Of a DNA stretch of 62,161 bases, positions 43,705 through 52,084 are shown piece by piece. Location: NCBI GenBank assembly GCA_045628925.1, contig JAZQQF010000206.1:1-62161 (forward strand), given 5' to 3'. Both the position numbers and the translations under genes were made by a program. The notes under the pieces were generated by a model that ran no database searches, was not told the origin of the DNA, and was given only the letters and a program-made list of their open reading frames with translations. Numbering within the stretch: the first letter of the stretch is position 1; each line of letters opens with the position of its first letter. This DNA comes from UBA1774 sp045628925 (lineage in GTDB: Bacteria > Bacillota > Clostridia > Oscillospirales > Oscillospiraceae).

Positions 43705-45156
43705 ATGACGGATAAATCAAAAAAGATCGCCGTGGCCGCAGGCGTGATCGGCGGGGCCATCCTCGCGCCCGCTGCGGCAGCGCTGCTGAAGACCGCGCTG
43801 AAGCCGCGGAAGGTCTCCGCTTATGAGCCGGCCGCAAATCCGGACCGCGGGCTGAACTATGCCGAAAAGCTCTCCCGGATGATCCGATATGAGACTGTCA
43901 GCGTTCGCGGCGAAGTTCAGCGGGAGAAATTCCTCGGTTTCCACGAAGTCCTTGAAGACCTCTTTCCGCTGGTGCATGAAAAGCTGGAAAAGACGGAAAT
44001 CGACGGCAGCCTGCTGTTCAAGTGGACAGGCCGGAACCATGACAGACCCATCGTCCTGATGGGGCATCAGGACGTGGTGGCAGCAGAGGGAAAATGGCTG
44101 CATGAGCCCTTCAGCGGCGATATCGCCGACGGGAAGGTCTGGGGACGCGGCGCAGCGGACACCAAGTGCTCCGTCATGGCCTTCCTGCAGGCTGTTGAGG
44201 AACTGCTCCGTGAGGGCTATGAGCCGGCGCAGGACGTTTACCTCTGCTCCTCCAATACCGAGGAGATCGGCGGTGAGGGCGCGCCGAAAACCGTTGAAGA
44301 ACTGGAACGGCGCGGCGTTCAGCCGTTTCTGGTGTGCGACGAGGGCGGCGCGATCGTCCGGGAGCCGCTGGCGGGATTTCCCGGAAATTACGCCATGGTC
44401 GGTGTTCTCGAAAAAGGCTCCGGCAACGTGAAGGTCATCGCACGCAGCAACGGCGGCCATTCCAGCACCCCGTCCCGCAATTCCCCCATCGCCCGTCTGG
44501 CGAAATTCGTCTGCGATATTGAAAAACACGATCCCATGACGGTCGATCTGGAACCGGAGCTGATAGCGATGTTCAGGCGGATCGCCGATTACGGCCCCTT
44601 CTCCATGCGTCTGCTGCTGGGCAATCTGTGGCTCACGAAGCCGCTGCTGAAGCTGGCAGGCCCTTATCTGGGCAATACGGTGGCCGCCCTCATGCGTACT
44701 ACCATCGCCTTCACCCAGCAGAGCGGCAGCGAGGGCGCGAACGTCCTGCCGCAGGAGGCCAGCATCACCGTCAATATGCGCTATATCCCCCATCAGAACA
44801 AGGCGGAGAGCATCGCCGTCATCCGGAAGATCGCCGCCAAATACGATCTGGAGGTGGAGGATCTGGGCGGAGACGCCAGCTTCCCGCCGGTCAAGACGGA
44901 CAGCGAGGCTTTCCGGCTGGTGGAGACCGTCATCGGCGAGGTGTTCCCCGGTCTGCCCGTCATTCCCTACGTGATGACCGGCGGGACCGACGCGGCATAC
45001 TATCAGCGCATCTGCGACGCCTGCATCCGGTTCAGCCCCGTTCTCTATAACCCCGAGCAGATGGAATCCATGCACGGTCTGAACGAGAACCTTGATATCA
45101 GCAGCCTGCCCGGCGCGGTGGATTTCTACAAGGCCCTTATCCGGAAGATGCACTAA
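43705..45156 (+). CDS. M20-family metallopeptidase (carboxypeptidase S/PM20D1-like)
   Basis: 483 residues. An N-terminal hydrophobic segment (about 8-28) may be a membrane anchor. Metal ligands of M20 enzymes: IVLMGHQDVVAAEG (His and catalytic Asp), WGRGAADTKC (bridging Asp), SNTEEIGGEG (Glu-Glu), then GGHSSTPSRNSP in the dimerisation lid and MTGGTDAAYY near the end. The order matches the PM20D1/carboxypeptidase S branch, which cleaves or forms N-acyl amino acids or dipeptides. AAAGGAGAATCGAA is the SD. A transporter gene follows after 15 bases, so uptake and cleavage are linked. Confidence 0.9.
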   Translation: MTDKSKKIAVAAGVIGGAILAPAAAALLKTALKPRKVSAYEPAANPDRGLNYAEKLSRMIRYETVSVRGEVQREKFLGFHEVLEDLFPLVHEKLEKTEIDGSLLFKWTGRNHDRPIVLMGHQDVVAAEGKWLHEPFSGDIADGKVWGRGAADTKCSVMAFLQAVEELLREGYEPAQDVYLCSSNTEEIGGEGAPKTVEELERRGVQPFLVCDEGGAIVREPLAGFPGNYAMVGVLEKGSGNVKVIARSNGGHSSTPSRNSPIARLAKFVCDIEKHDPMTVDLEPELIAMFRRIADYGPFSMRLLLGNLWLTKPLLKLAGPYLGNTVAALMRTTIAFTQQSGSEGANVLPQEASITVNMRYIPHQNKAESIAVIRKIAAKYDLEVEDLGGDASFPPVKTDSEAFRLVETVIGEVFPGLPVIPYVMTGGTDAAYYQRICDACIRFSPVLYNPEQMESMHGLNENLDISSLPGAVDFYKALIRKMH

Positions 45157-45171
45157 GAAGGAGACGCCCGT

Positions 45172-46671
45172 ATGAACGACGAAAAACAGGCAAAATCCAT
45201 ACAGATCAGCAAAAAGGTCATGATGGTCTCCATCCTCATGGTCTCCATCGTGCTGATCGGCTCGATTATTCTGACGCTGGTCCTCCAGCCGGGCGTCATC
45301 GAGAGCGCTTCGGACGGGAGTATCCGGCTCCTGCCCGGCGAGAACCACATGACGCTGTGGAAATACGTCCTCTCGCCGCTGTTGGTGCTGACGCCGATGT
45401 ACGAAAACTTCATGACGGTATGGAGCATCGTACTGCTGTGCATCGTGATCGGCGCGGTCTTCAATTCGCTGGACGCTTCCGGCGTCCTGGTCTACATGGT
45501 GGAAACGCTGGCGAGAAAGTTCGGCGGCAGCAAATACCGGCTGCTCTTCGTACTTTCACTGGTCATGATGTTCCTCGGCACCACGCTGGGCATCGCGGAG
45601 GAGGTCATCCCGCTGGTGCCGCTGGCCGTCATGCTCTTCTATGCCCTCGGCTGGGATTCGCCGCTGGCCGTCATGGCCTGCGATCTGGCTGCCTGCGCGG
45701 GCTTCACCGTCGGCGTCATCAATCCCTTCAATACCGGGCTTTCCCAATCCCTCTCCGGCGAACTCGTCATGTATTCCGGCATCCTGTACCGTATCGTACT
45801 TTTTGCGGCGTTTTACGCCGTCCTCTGGTTCTGGCTCCGCCGGTACGCAAAGAAGCTCGACGCCGATCCGAAGCGCAGCTGCACCTATCTGGACGATCAG
45901 GCGCGCAAGGAAGCCTTCCGGTTCGACATCCGTTCCATGAAGGCTGATCCTGTCAAGGCCCGGGCGCTGAAATGGTTCGCTGCGGTCATCGCCATCTGCC
46001 TCGCGCTGGCGCTGTGCAATATCGCGGTTTCCACCGTTCTGTCCAAGGCGGCGGAAAAAGGCGGCCCCAACGCGGAACTCTGCGACTCTATTTCCTCCAC
46101 GCTTTCGGGTACCATCCTGTATATGATCATCCTCGGATACACCGTTGCGGGCATCGGCGCCTGCATCCGCTGCGGACTCAAGGGAAAAGCGCTGCTGAAG
46201 AACCTAAGGGACGGCGTTATGACCCTACTCCCCGCTGCGGCCATGATCCTGCTGGCCAGTGCGATCGGCTTCATTTTCAGCCAGTCCGGCATCTCCGACA
46301 CCATCGTCTACTACGCGGCCAATACCATGGGCAATTCTTCGGGCTTTGTCTGCGTTCTGCTGCTGATGGTCTTCCTGTTCATTCTGGAGATCTTCATCCC
46401 CTCCGCCAGCGGAAAGGCGTTTCTGATTATGCCGCTGGCCTATCGGCTTTGCAGCGTTCTCGGCATTCACCATCAGCTGGCGGTGCTGGCGTTCCTGTTT
46501 GCCGACGGCTTTGCAAACAGCCTGCTCCCCTCCAACAGCGGTCTGCTGATCACCCTCGGCATGACGCCCATCAGTTACCCCAAATGGCTCCGTTCCGCCG
46601 GGCCGATCTTCCTTTCGTTCTTCGTGCTGGCGGTCGGCGCGCTGGCATTCGGTTACTATGTGCTGTATTGA
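45172..46671 (+). CDS. YfcC-family (C4-dicarboxylate/AbgT-like) membrane transporter
   Basis: 499 residues with about 12 hydrophobic segments. Family features: ASGVLVYMVETLARKFGGSK, LFVLSLVMMFLGTTLGIAEE, DLAACAGFTVGVINPFNTGL and FIPSASGKAFLIMPLAY, which contain the re-entrant Ser/Gly/Asn-rich motifs of the ion-transporter superfamily. YfcC-type carriers are presumed to move peptides, amino acids or organic acids. The gene follows the M20 peptidase at 15 bases with an AAGGAGACGCCCGT SD. The most likely cargo is the peptidase's substrate or product, which is inference. Confidence 0.88.
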   Translation: MNDEKQAKSIQISKKVMMVSILMVSIVLIGSIILTLVLQPGVIESASDGSIRLLPGENHMTLWKYVLSPLLVLTPMYENFMTVWSIVLLCIVIGAVFNSLDASGVLVYMVETLARKFGGSKYRLLFVLSLVMMFLGTTLGIAEEVIPLVPLAVMLFYALGWDSPLAVMACDLAACAGFTVGVINPFNTGLSQSLSGELVMYSGILYRIVLFAAFYAVLWFWLRRYAKKLDADPKRSCTYLDDQARKEAFRFDIRSMKADPVKARALKWFAAVIAICLALALCNIAVSTVLSKAAEKGGPNAELCDSISSTLSGTILYMIILGYTVAGIGACIRCGLKGKALLKNLRDGVMTLLPAAAMILLASAIGFIFSQSGISDTIVYYAANTMGNSSGFVCVLLLMVFLFILEIFIPSASGKAFLIMPLAYRLCSVLGIHHQLAVLAFLFADGFANSLLPSNSGLLITLGMTPISYPKWLRSAGPIFLSFFVLAVGALAFGYYVLY

Positions 46672-46711
46672 TCGCCGACGATCATCTGATTTTGGAAAAG
46701 GAATGATGAAA

Positions 46712-47302
46712 ATGGATATTGAAAAAACGATCCACAGCCTCAGAGAACGGCACTATACGGTTCAGCATTTCGCCACGTCAGCGGAAGCTGCCGAATACCT
46801 CACGAACAGCATCAAAGACACTACCGTCGGCATCGGCGGCAGCAAGACCGTGGAACAGCTGGGCCTGTATGAGCTGCTGTCGGGATCCAACACGGTGTAC
46901 TGGCACTGGAAAAGCGCCGAACCGGATACCCGCGAAAAGGCAAACGCCGCAGCCGTGTATCTCACCGGCGCCAACGCGATCTCCGAAGACGGCGAGATCC
47001 TCAATATCGACGGGGCCGGAAACCGCCTCGCCGCGCAGGTCTACGGACGCAAACGCCTCTATATCATCGCCGGAACGAACAAGATCTGCCCGGATTTCAA
47101 CGCTGCGCTCTACCGGGCGAGAAACACTGCCGCCGTCCTGAACTGCAGGCGCTTCAACGGTAAGACCCCCTGCAGGGTCGACGGAAAGTGTCATGATTGC
47201 CGCAGCCTCGACCGCATCTGCAATGCGCTGCTGGTCCTTTGGGCGCCCATGGCCGGGATGACCACCGAGGTCATTCTCATTGACGAGGAGCTTGGGTTCT
47301 GA
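46712..47302 (+). CDS. LUD-domain (lactate-utilisation-like) protein
   Basis: 196 residues from ATG 46712 (MDIEKTIHSLRERHYTVQHF), chosen because AAAAGGA stands nine bases before it; three earlier start codons overlap the SD or the transporter. LUD features: TTVGIGGSKTVEQLGLYELL, TGANAISEDGEILNIDGAGN and IAGTNKICPDFNAAL. A Cys cluster near the end (CRVDGKCHDCRSLDRICN) could bind iron or zinc. LUD proteins such as LutC act in lactate oxidation with iron-sulfur partners, which are absent here. Third gene of the M20-YfcC unit. Confidence 0.85.
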   Translation: MDIEKTIHSLRERHYTVQHFATSAEAAEYLTNSIKDTTVGIGGSKTVEQLGLYELLSGSNTVYWHWKSAEPDTREKANAAAVYLTGANAISEDGEILNIDGAGNRLAAQVYGRKRLYIIAGTNKICPDFNAALYRARNTAAVLNCRRFNGKTPCRVDGKCHDCRSLDRICNALLVLWAPMAGMTTEVILIDEELGF

Positions 47303-47354
47303 CAGCGGCCTGCGGCGCTGAAAAGGAAACTCCACTCCGGAATATTTTGCACAA

Positions 47355-50102
47355 TTATCGAAGGACAGGGTTCTCCATTTCCTGCGGATTTCCCAGCAAT
47401 GATTCAAGCCTGGGATTGGATAAGACATATCCGTCAAGCCGCATGGATTGGCGGATTTCCCGGGCGTGTCTGCTGATGAAATCAGAAGTACAGAAAGCGC
47501 GGGCGTTTTTCTGCAGGAAATCATAGCGTTTGTCTTCGCTCATGGCTTCTGCATCCTTCCGAAGCTTCTCCATATTGCCCTCATCCGCAAAGCTGTTGAG
47601 AAATTCATACAGTTTCTTTCGCGTCTTTGCCTGACTGAGATCTCCGGTCCGGCTCATCATTCGCTCCGCAATGCTATCCGCCATTGTACGGAATGTCTTA
47701 CTGAGTCTCTCACAGGTCGCCGGAACGTCCGCCCTGTTTTCCGCAGCCGAATAGGAGAACTCCTTCCATTTGTCCTTCAGCGTCTTATCCTTGTTCTGAT
47801 CGTACACGTTTTTCAGTTCATCCGCGATCTTCGATGCCTGATAGCGCACGAACGCGCGGCGGGAATCTTTGAAAACACTCAGTTTTTTGTCGTTGTCGCA
47901 ATAGTTTTCATAGGCTTTCGCCGTCCGGAAAAAGCTTTCGAGCCCTTTGATCAGTTTTTCCGCATCCGGCTTCTCAGACTGCATCAACCCGTTCAGGCTG
48001 ACGGCAGAATCCCGGAACTTCCGAAAATACGCGGAGTTTTGAAAATGCAGCATCGGACTGTCCGACGCCGTCAGAGATTCGGCGATCCGTCTTACCGCAT
48101 CTCCGTAATAACGTACCATAGCGGAAGACTCGGCGAGCCGCTGCCGACACGGAACCGATACGTCGACGGTGTTGACCGTGACATAGGGAAAATAAGATGA
48201 AAAGTCTCTCAGCTCCAATCGGCTGTAGCCCTGCGCTGCTTCCCTTCCGACCACGAGCCGCTCTCCGTTCTCCGCGGAATTGACGCCTCTCTTTGCATGC
48301 GGATTGCGGACGGTCACGTAGTATTTGCCGTTTTCTTCTTCGATCCCTGTTACGGAATAGGCGTGGAAAGTCATGAGCCCCGCGTCTTCCAGCGACATCC
48401 CGCCGATTTTTTCCCGTTCTTTATCGACGGAGGTCCCGAGGAAAACAGTCCGGCTCAGATTACCCGCTGTCACGATCTGCCCATGGCTGAGTGCTTCCTG
48501 CAATGCGGCGGCATATTCTCTTTCCTTTTCGGTATAGTCGCCCGTTCCCGACTTCGAGGTCAGACTCAGGTACTTGTGCGCCCCTGTAACGATCCCCTGT
48601 TTCTGTCCGAGCAGCATGGAAACCGCATCAAATACCGTACCGCCTTCGATGGTTTGATATTTTCCTTTGAAGGTCCCTGCCTCCGCCTTTTTCAGTTTGC
48701 CGTTATCCAGACCGGATTGCACATAGGCCTTTTCCATGATCTTGACCCACAGGGCTTCTTTTCCGCCGCTGGCGTAAAGGTCCGTCCCGTTTTTCACCGG
48801 GATCGTTTTATCCACGGTGACATATACGGGTTCCAGCGCTTCGTTATAGAAGCGGACGGTCACCGTCCCGTCCCGGTTGTCCCGCATCGCGTTCCGGATA
48901 ATTGACGGATCCTGCGCTGCGATCGCGGAAAGCGCGGCGAGAAAATAGCAATCGCCGAGATTCCCCTGCTTCACGTCGTCTGCCCGCGGTCCCTCTCCGA
49001 ACAGATCGTACTTCACCGGGGAAAAATGCGCGTTTTCGTCATCCAGAACAGGTTCCCGACCCGCAGCATTGACCCGGCGGATCTTTTTCCCGTTTTCGGT
49101 CTCTTTATCCGGCGATGGGATCACCAGACCGCCGTTTTTCTTCTCGTCCTGCATATCTGCCAGACGAACCATGGCAGTATTGAATCTGCGGATCTTATCA
49201 AGAATATCCGCTTCTTCCTTCGTGGGGACAATGCGGGAGGGATCGTCTTCAGCATTGTGGGCCTCTATCAGGTAATCCGTATAAAGGTCGAGAAGTCGGT
49301 CGGTCGGCGTAAGCGTGCCGTCCTCCTCCGGGGAAAGCATTTTCAGCAGTTCTTCTGTTTTGTCACCGCGTTTTCTTACGGTTTCGTAGTCGATATCGTT
49401 GAAGAGACTCCAAAAATCATCGAGCAGTTTCTCAGCAGGCGTTTTTTCGATTTCGGGGGCGTCTTCATCCTCGTTTTCGCGTTCCTTTTCAAGCGCCTCT
49501 TTCCGCCTGATCAGGATCCGGCGCAGTTCGAGTGCTGCCTGCGCGAGCGAATCAGTCCGGTTAAAAAGCTCCCTGTTATACGCATACAGTTCCTTTTCTC
49601 CGACCGTTCCCCCATCATCCGGCGCTTCCGGCAGCCTGATATCGATACATTTCACAATATCTTCGGTCTGACGGTTTTCCAGCCACGGCTCACGTTCCCT
49701 TGCGAGCTTCAGCGCTTCTTCCCAGAACAATCTTTTCTTTTCTTCGTCGGTCGCAGTGCTTTTCTGCAGTTTTTCCGCGATGGGGTAGTACGGATGACTT
49801 TTGTCTTTCAGCCGGAGCACATTGTCGTACTCTCCGAGCCGGTATTTGTTGGCGATATCGTACATCAGAGTGATGTCCTCGTACTTCATTCCAAGGTCGT
49901 TTTCGAGTTTTTCCACCTTCGCACGGTATTCCCGCCGCTTCTCCTGAAAACGCTGCTCAGTTTCATCCAGAAGCTGTCTATGCTCCTCCAGCTCGGCGTA
50001 ATCCCGCTCCCTCGCCTGCCTTGAAAGCTCCTCAAACCGTTCAAGGTCTGCAGAATCCTTGATTTCTTTCTGTTCCTGATTTTTTACTTCGGATCCCGGC
50101 AT
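47355..50102 (-). CDS. Calpain-type (C2 family) cysteine protease in a large helical protein
   Basis: 915 residues, no signal peptide. Residues 1-360 are charged and helical with a strong coiled coil at about 17-70. Residues about 365-640 are a calpain protease core: DVKQGNLGDCYFLAALSAI with Cys385, an oxyanion Gln before it, GLMTFHAYSVTG with His580, VTVRNPHAKRG with Asn600 and the closing LRDFSSYFPYVTVNTV. All three catalytic residues are in the canonical order and spacing. Residues about 650-915 are another helical region of unknown type. AACAGGAGGCGCTGATC is a strong SD. Base composition is visibly less GC-rich than neighbours, which could mean horizontal transfer. Substrate and localisation are unknown. 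Confidence 0.9.
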   Translation of the reverse strand: MPGSEVKNQEQKEIKDSADLERFEELSRQARERDYAELEEHRQLLDETEQRFQEKRREYRAKVEKLENDLGMKYEDITLMYDIANKYRLGEYDNVLRLKDKSHPYYPIAEKLQKSTATDEEKKRLFWEEALKLAREREPWLENRQTEDIVKCIDIRLPEAPDDGGTVGEKELYAYNRELFNRTDSLAQAALELRRILIRRKEALEKERENEDEDAPEIEKTPAEKLLDDFWSLFNDIDYETVRKRGDKTEELLKMLSPEEDGTLTPTDRLLDLYTDYLIEAHNAEDDPSRIVPTKEEADILDKIRRFNTAMVRLADMQDEKKNGGLVIPSPDKETENGKKIRRVNAAGREPVLDDENAHFSPVKYDLFGEGPRADDVKQGNLGDCYFLAALSAIAAQDPSIIRNAMRDNRDGTVTVRFYNEALEPVYVTVDKTIPVKNGTDLYASGGKEALWVKIMEKAYVQSGLDNGKLKKAEAGTFKGKYQTIEGGTVFDAVSMLLGQKQGIVTGAHKYLSLTSKSGTGDYTEKEREYAAALQEALSHGQIVTAGNLSRTVFLGTSVDKEREKIGGMSLEDAGLMTFHAYSVTGIEEENGKYYVTVRNPHAKRGVNSAENGERLVVGREAAQGYSRLELRDFSSYFPYVTVNTVDVSVPCRQRLAESSAMVRYYGDAVRRIAESLTASDSPMLHFQNSAYFRKFRDSAVSLNGLMQSEKPDAEKLIKGLESFFRTAKAYENYCDNDKKLSVFKDSRRAFVRYQASKIADELKNVYDQNKDKTLKDKWKEFSYSAAENRADVPATCERLSKTFRTMADSIAERMMSRTGDLSQAKTRKKLYEFLNSFADEGNMEKLRKDAEAMSEDKRYDFLQKNARAFCTSDFISRHAREIRQSMRLDGYVLSNPRLESLLGNPQEMENPVLR

Positions 50103-50204
50103 GATCAGCGCCTCCTGTTTTCGATATGCTTATCTTTTGATGCATTGTATCACGTTTTTTCGGAAATGTGTATGAAATATGTGAATATATCCAATATTCA
50201 GTTT

Positions 50205-50233
50205 TTTCCACAGTACTATCCCCCTGTTATGAT
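50205..50233 (+). promoter_or_regulatory. Promoter of the alpha/beta hydrolase gene
   Basis: TTTCCA (50205-50210), 17-base spacer, TATGAT (50228-50233), 26 bases before the ATG. On the opposite strand TACAAT with a weak -35, about 40 bases before the calpain gene, is a possible divergent promoter. Confidence 0.6.
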
Positions 50234-50259
50234 TCTTGAATCTGGAAGGAGTATTGAAA

Positions 50260-51192
50260 ATGGAACTGCCTTATCTGGAACCGCTGCGCGTCATGCCCGC
50301 CGACTTTCCCGCGGAACCGGAGCTGCCGGAAGGCTGCCGGGAAGTCAGAATCAAAGACGACCCATTGAACGTGATCCTGAAAACGAACATCGTCTACGCG
50401 GAAAAGGATGGGATGCCGCTGCACCTCCACGTATTCATGCCCTCGAAAGGCATGATGGATCGGACGAAGTATCCGCTCATCATCTACATCACCGGTTCCG
50501 CATGGATGGCGCAGGACATGGATTCGATGATCCCCGACCTTTGCGCCTTTGCGAAGCGCGGCTACTGCATCGCCTCCGCTCAGTATCGGCCCAGCAGCGT
50601 CGCGCCCTTCCCCGCACAGGTGGAGGACGTGAAGACCGCCATGCGCTTCATGCGGATGCACGCCGACGAATATCGCGCCGACGTGACGAAGACGGCCTAT
50701 TTCGGCGCCTCCAGCGGCGGCCATACGGCGCTGTTCTGCGGCATCACCGGCGATGACAGCCCGCTCCCGGAGCCATATCCGGAGTATTCCTGCGCTGCCG
50801 ACGCCATCGTGGACTGGTTCGGCCCCACGGATTTCCCCGTGATGAACTGCCGTCCCTCCACGCAGGACCACGTGCAGCCCACAAGCCCGGAGGGCATGGT
50901 GCTTGGCAATGTGAATGTGCGGGGCAATATGGAAAAGGCGGCGGCAGCCAATCCACGCCTCTATCTCAGCGCGGAAAAGGCCACCCCGCCCCTCCTCATC
51001 ATGCATGGCGACAGGGACATCCTCGTTCCCTTCCATCAGAGCATCCTGCTGTATGAGCGTCTGCGGGAGCTTGGAAAAGACGTGGAGTTCTATAAGCTGC
51101 TGGACGCATCCCATGGCTTCAACGGCTTCCAGAGCACCGCAGCCTATGACCTTGCGGGCGAATTCCTCCGCCGAAAGCTGCAGATCGGCTGA
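50260..51192 (+). CDS. Alpha/beta hydrolase (esterase/lipase-like)
   Basis: 310 residues from ATG 50260 (MELPYLEPLRVMPADFP), preceded by GGAAGGAGTATTGAAA; a TTG upstream lies before the SD and is rejected. The fold markers are PLIIYITGSAWMAQDMDSM (oxyanion side; HGG-type region altered), nucleophile FGASSGGHTAL (GxSxG), acid in MHGDRDILVPF and His in LDASHGFNGF. This arrangement is that of BD-FAE/acetyl-xylan-esterase-like hydrolases. No signal peptide. The gene is monocistronic, with a probable small RNA or terminator directly downstream. Confidence 0.88.
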   Translation: MELPYLEPLRVMPADFPAEPELPEGCREVRIKDDPLNVILKTNIVYAEKDGMPLHLHVFMPSKGMMDRTKYPLIIYITGSAWMAQDMDSMIPDLCAFAKRGYCIASAQYRPSSVAPFPAQVEDVKTAMRFMRMHADEYRADVTKTAYFGASSGGHTALFCGITGDDSPLPEPYPEYSCAADAIVDWFGPTDFPVMNCRPSTQDHVQPTSPEGMVLGNVNVRGNMEKAAAANPRLYLSAEKATPPLLIMHGDRDILVPFHQSILLYERLRELGKDVEFYKLLDASHGFNGFQSTAAYDLAGEFLRRKLQIG

Positions 51193-51199
51193 TTTCTAT

Positions 51200-51320
51200 T
51201 TGCATTACCGGCCCGTATGTGATATATTGACATTGTCATCCATTTGATGGCCTCCCTTTGCTTTTTTGGTGCAGTTGGCAGACCGCATCTTCAGCAGCAG
51301 AGGGAGGTTTTTCTTTTATT
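51200..51320 (+). ncRNA. Candidate small RNA (promoter followed at once by a terminator hairpin)
   Basis: A good promoter, TTGCAT (51200-51205), 17-base spacer, TATATT (51223-51228), is followed about 22 bases later by CCTCCCTTTGCT (51251-51262). That segment pairs with AGCAGAGGGAGG (51296-51307, one G-U) and is followed by TTTTTCTTTTATT. A transcript of about 80-90 bases would start near 51235 and end near 51315. No ORF lies in it. It could instead be the old promoter and leader of the damaged esterase downstream. Confidence 0.4.
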
Positions 51321-51408
51321 ACCATAAATCCATCTCATTCATCCGAAAGCGGATTGACGGCTCTGCAGATTTGTGAAATAATCAATAAAGCGATCTCTTC
51401 GAGGATGA

Positions 51409-51854
51409 CTCAAGGCCAGCCGGGATCACCGCGCCTTTGCGGGCTATTCACGCGGTTCCATGTGGACGTGGCGGATGTTCCACTATGCGTTTGAGTATTT
51501 CCGCTGGTTCTGCCCCACAAGCGGCGGCATTTTCCTTGATTCGGCGCTGCCCATGCCGCCGGGAAGCACCCCGTTCAGGAAGTTCCCTGACGCGGATATT
51601 CTGGACTATATCCTTTCGCCCATCAAAGCAAATCCCGACCTGCCTTTCTTCCTGTACGCAGCCAGCGGCGGCCCGATGGACGGCGCGGATATGCGGGAGC
51701 AGATGAAGCTGCTCACGGAGCAGCCCTGTTTCTCCTATGGAAAAGACTCGCAGAAAACAACATCTACTACGCTTTGTCTGACTACTATCACACGGATTAC
51801 CTTGTCCCGTATTATTTCTGGAACTATCTGCAGCTCATTTTCAAAGGGATTTAA
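51409..51854 (+). pseudogene. Remnant of an alpha/beta-type esterase, 5'-truncated and frameshifted
   Basis: The frame open from 51409 reads LKASRDHRAFAGYSRGSMWT and on to FHYAFEYFRWFCPTSGG. GYSRGS is an intact nucleophile elbow of a feruloyl/enterochelin-type esterase. The N-terminal half is missing: TGA at 51406 stops the frame just upstream, and no Met precedes the motif with an SD. Near 51745-51752 the coding potential moves to another frame (AENNIYYALSDYYHTDYLVP, then FWNYLQLIFKGI, TAA at 51852-51854). This implies one small deletion. Two independent lesions mean the gene is dead. Confidence 0.8.
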
Positions 51855-51858
51855 CAAA

Positions 51859-51897
51859 CGAAGCGGCTTGTCCTTTCCGGGGCAAACCGCTTTTCTG
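51859..51897 (+). terminator. Terminator after the esterase remnant
   Basis: AAGCGG...CCGCTT, with partly paired inner bases (CTTGTCC / GGGGCAAA), followed by TTCT. It looks like the surviving terminator of the former esterase gene. Confidence 0.6.
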
Positions 51898-51954
51898 ACG
51901 ATGCTTTTTGGCTTTGCAGCATGATCCGGTGCTCGACCCTTCACAATTAACGAC

Positions 51955-51983
51955 TTGCCAAAAACAGTAAATCCTGATATGAT
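51955..51983 (+). promoter_or_regulatory. Sigma-A promoter of the zinc-ribbon gene
   Basis: TTGCCA (51955-51960), 17-base spacer, TATGAT (51978-51983), about 100 bases before the ATG. Apart from the pseudogene, the candidate RNA and this promoter I see nothing in 51193-52084. Confidence 0.8.
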
Positions 51984-52084
51984 AACACCATAGGCTTTCG
52001 TCCGGATGTCCGTTATCCCGTCAGGGCCTTTTCTATGATCATAATCACGGCAGCAGAAGCATTTGCGCCGATCAGGAGGTAATC

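Noticed and set aside
47303..47325. Terminator after the LUD gene
   Set aside because: CAGCG/CGCTG pairs only five bases and no T-run follows on the plus strand.
51235..51320. T-box or other known riboswitch
   Set aside because: No T-box consensus or other known riboswitch core is visible; only a promoter and a terminator hairpin.
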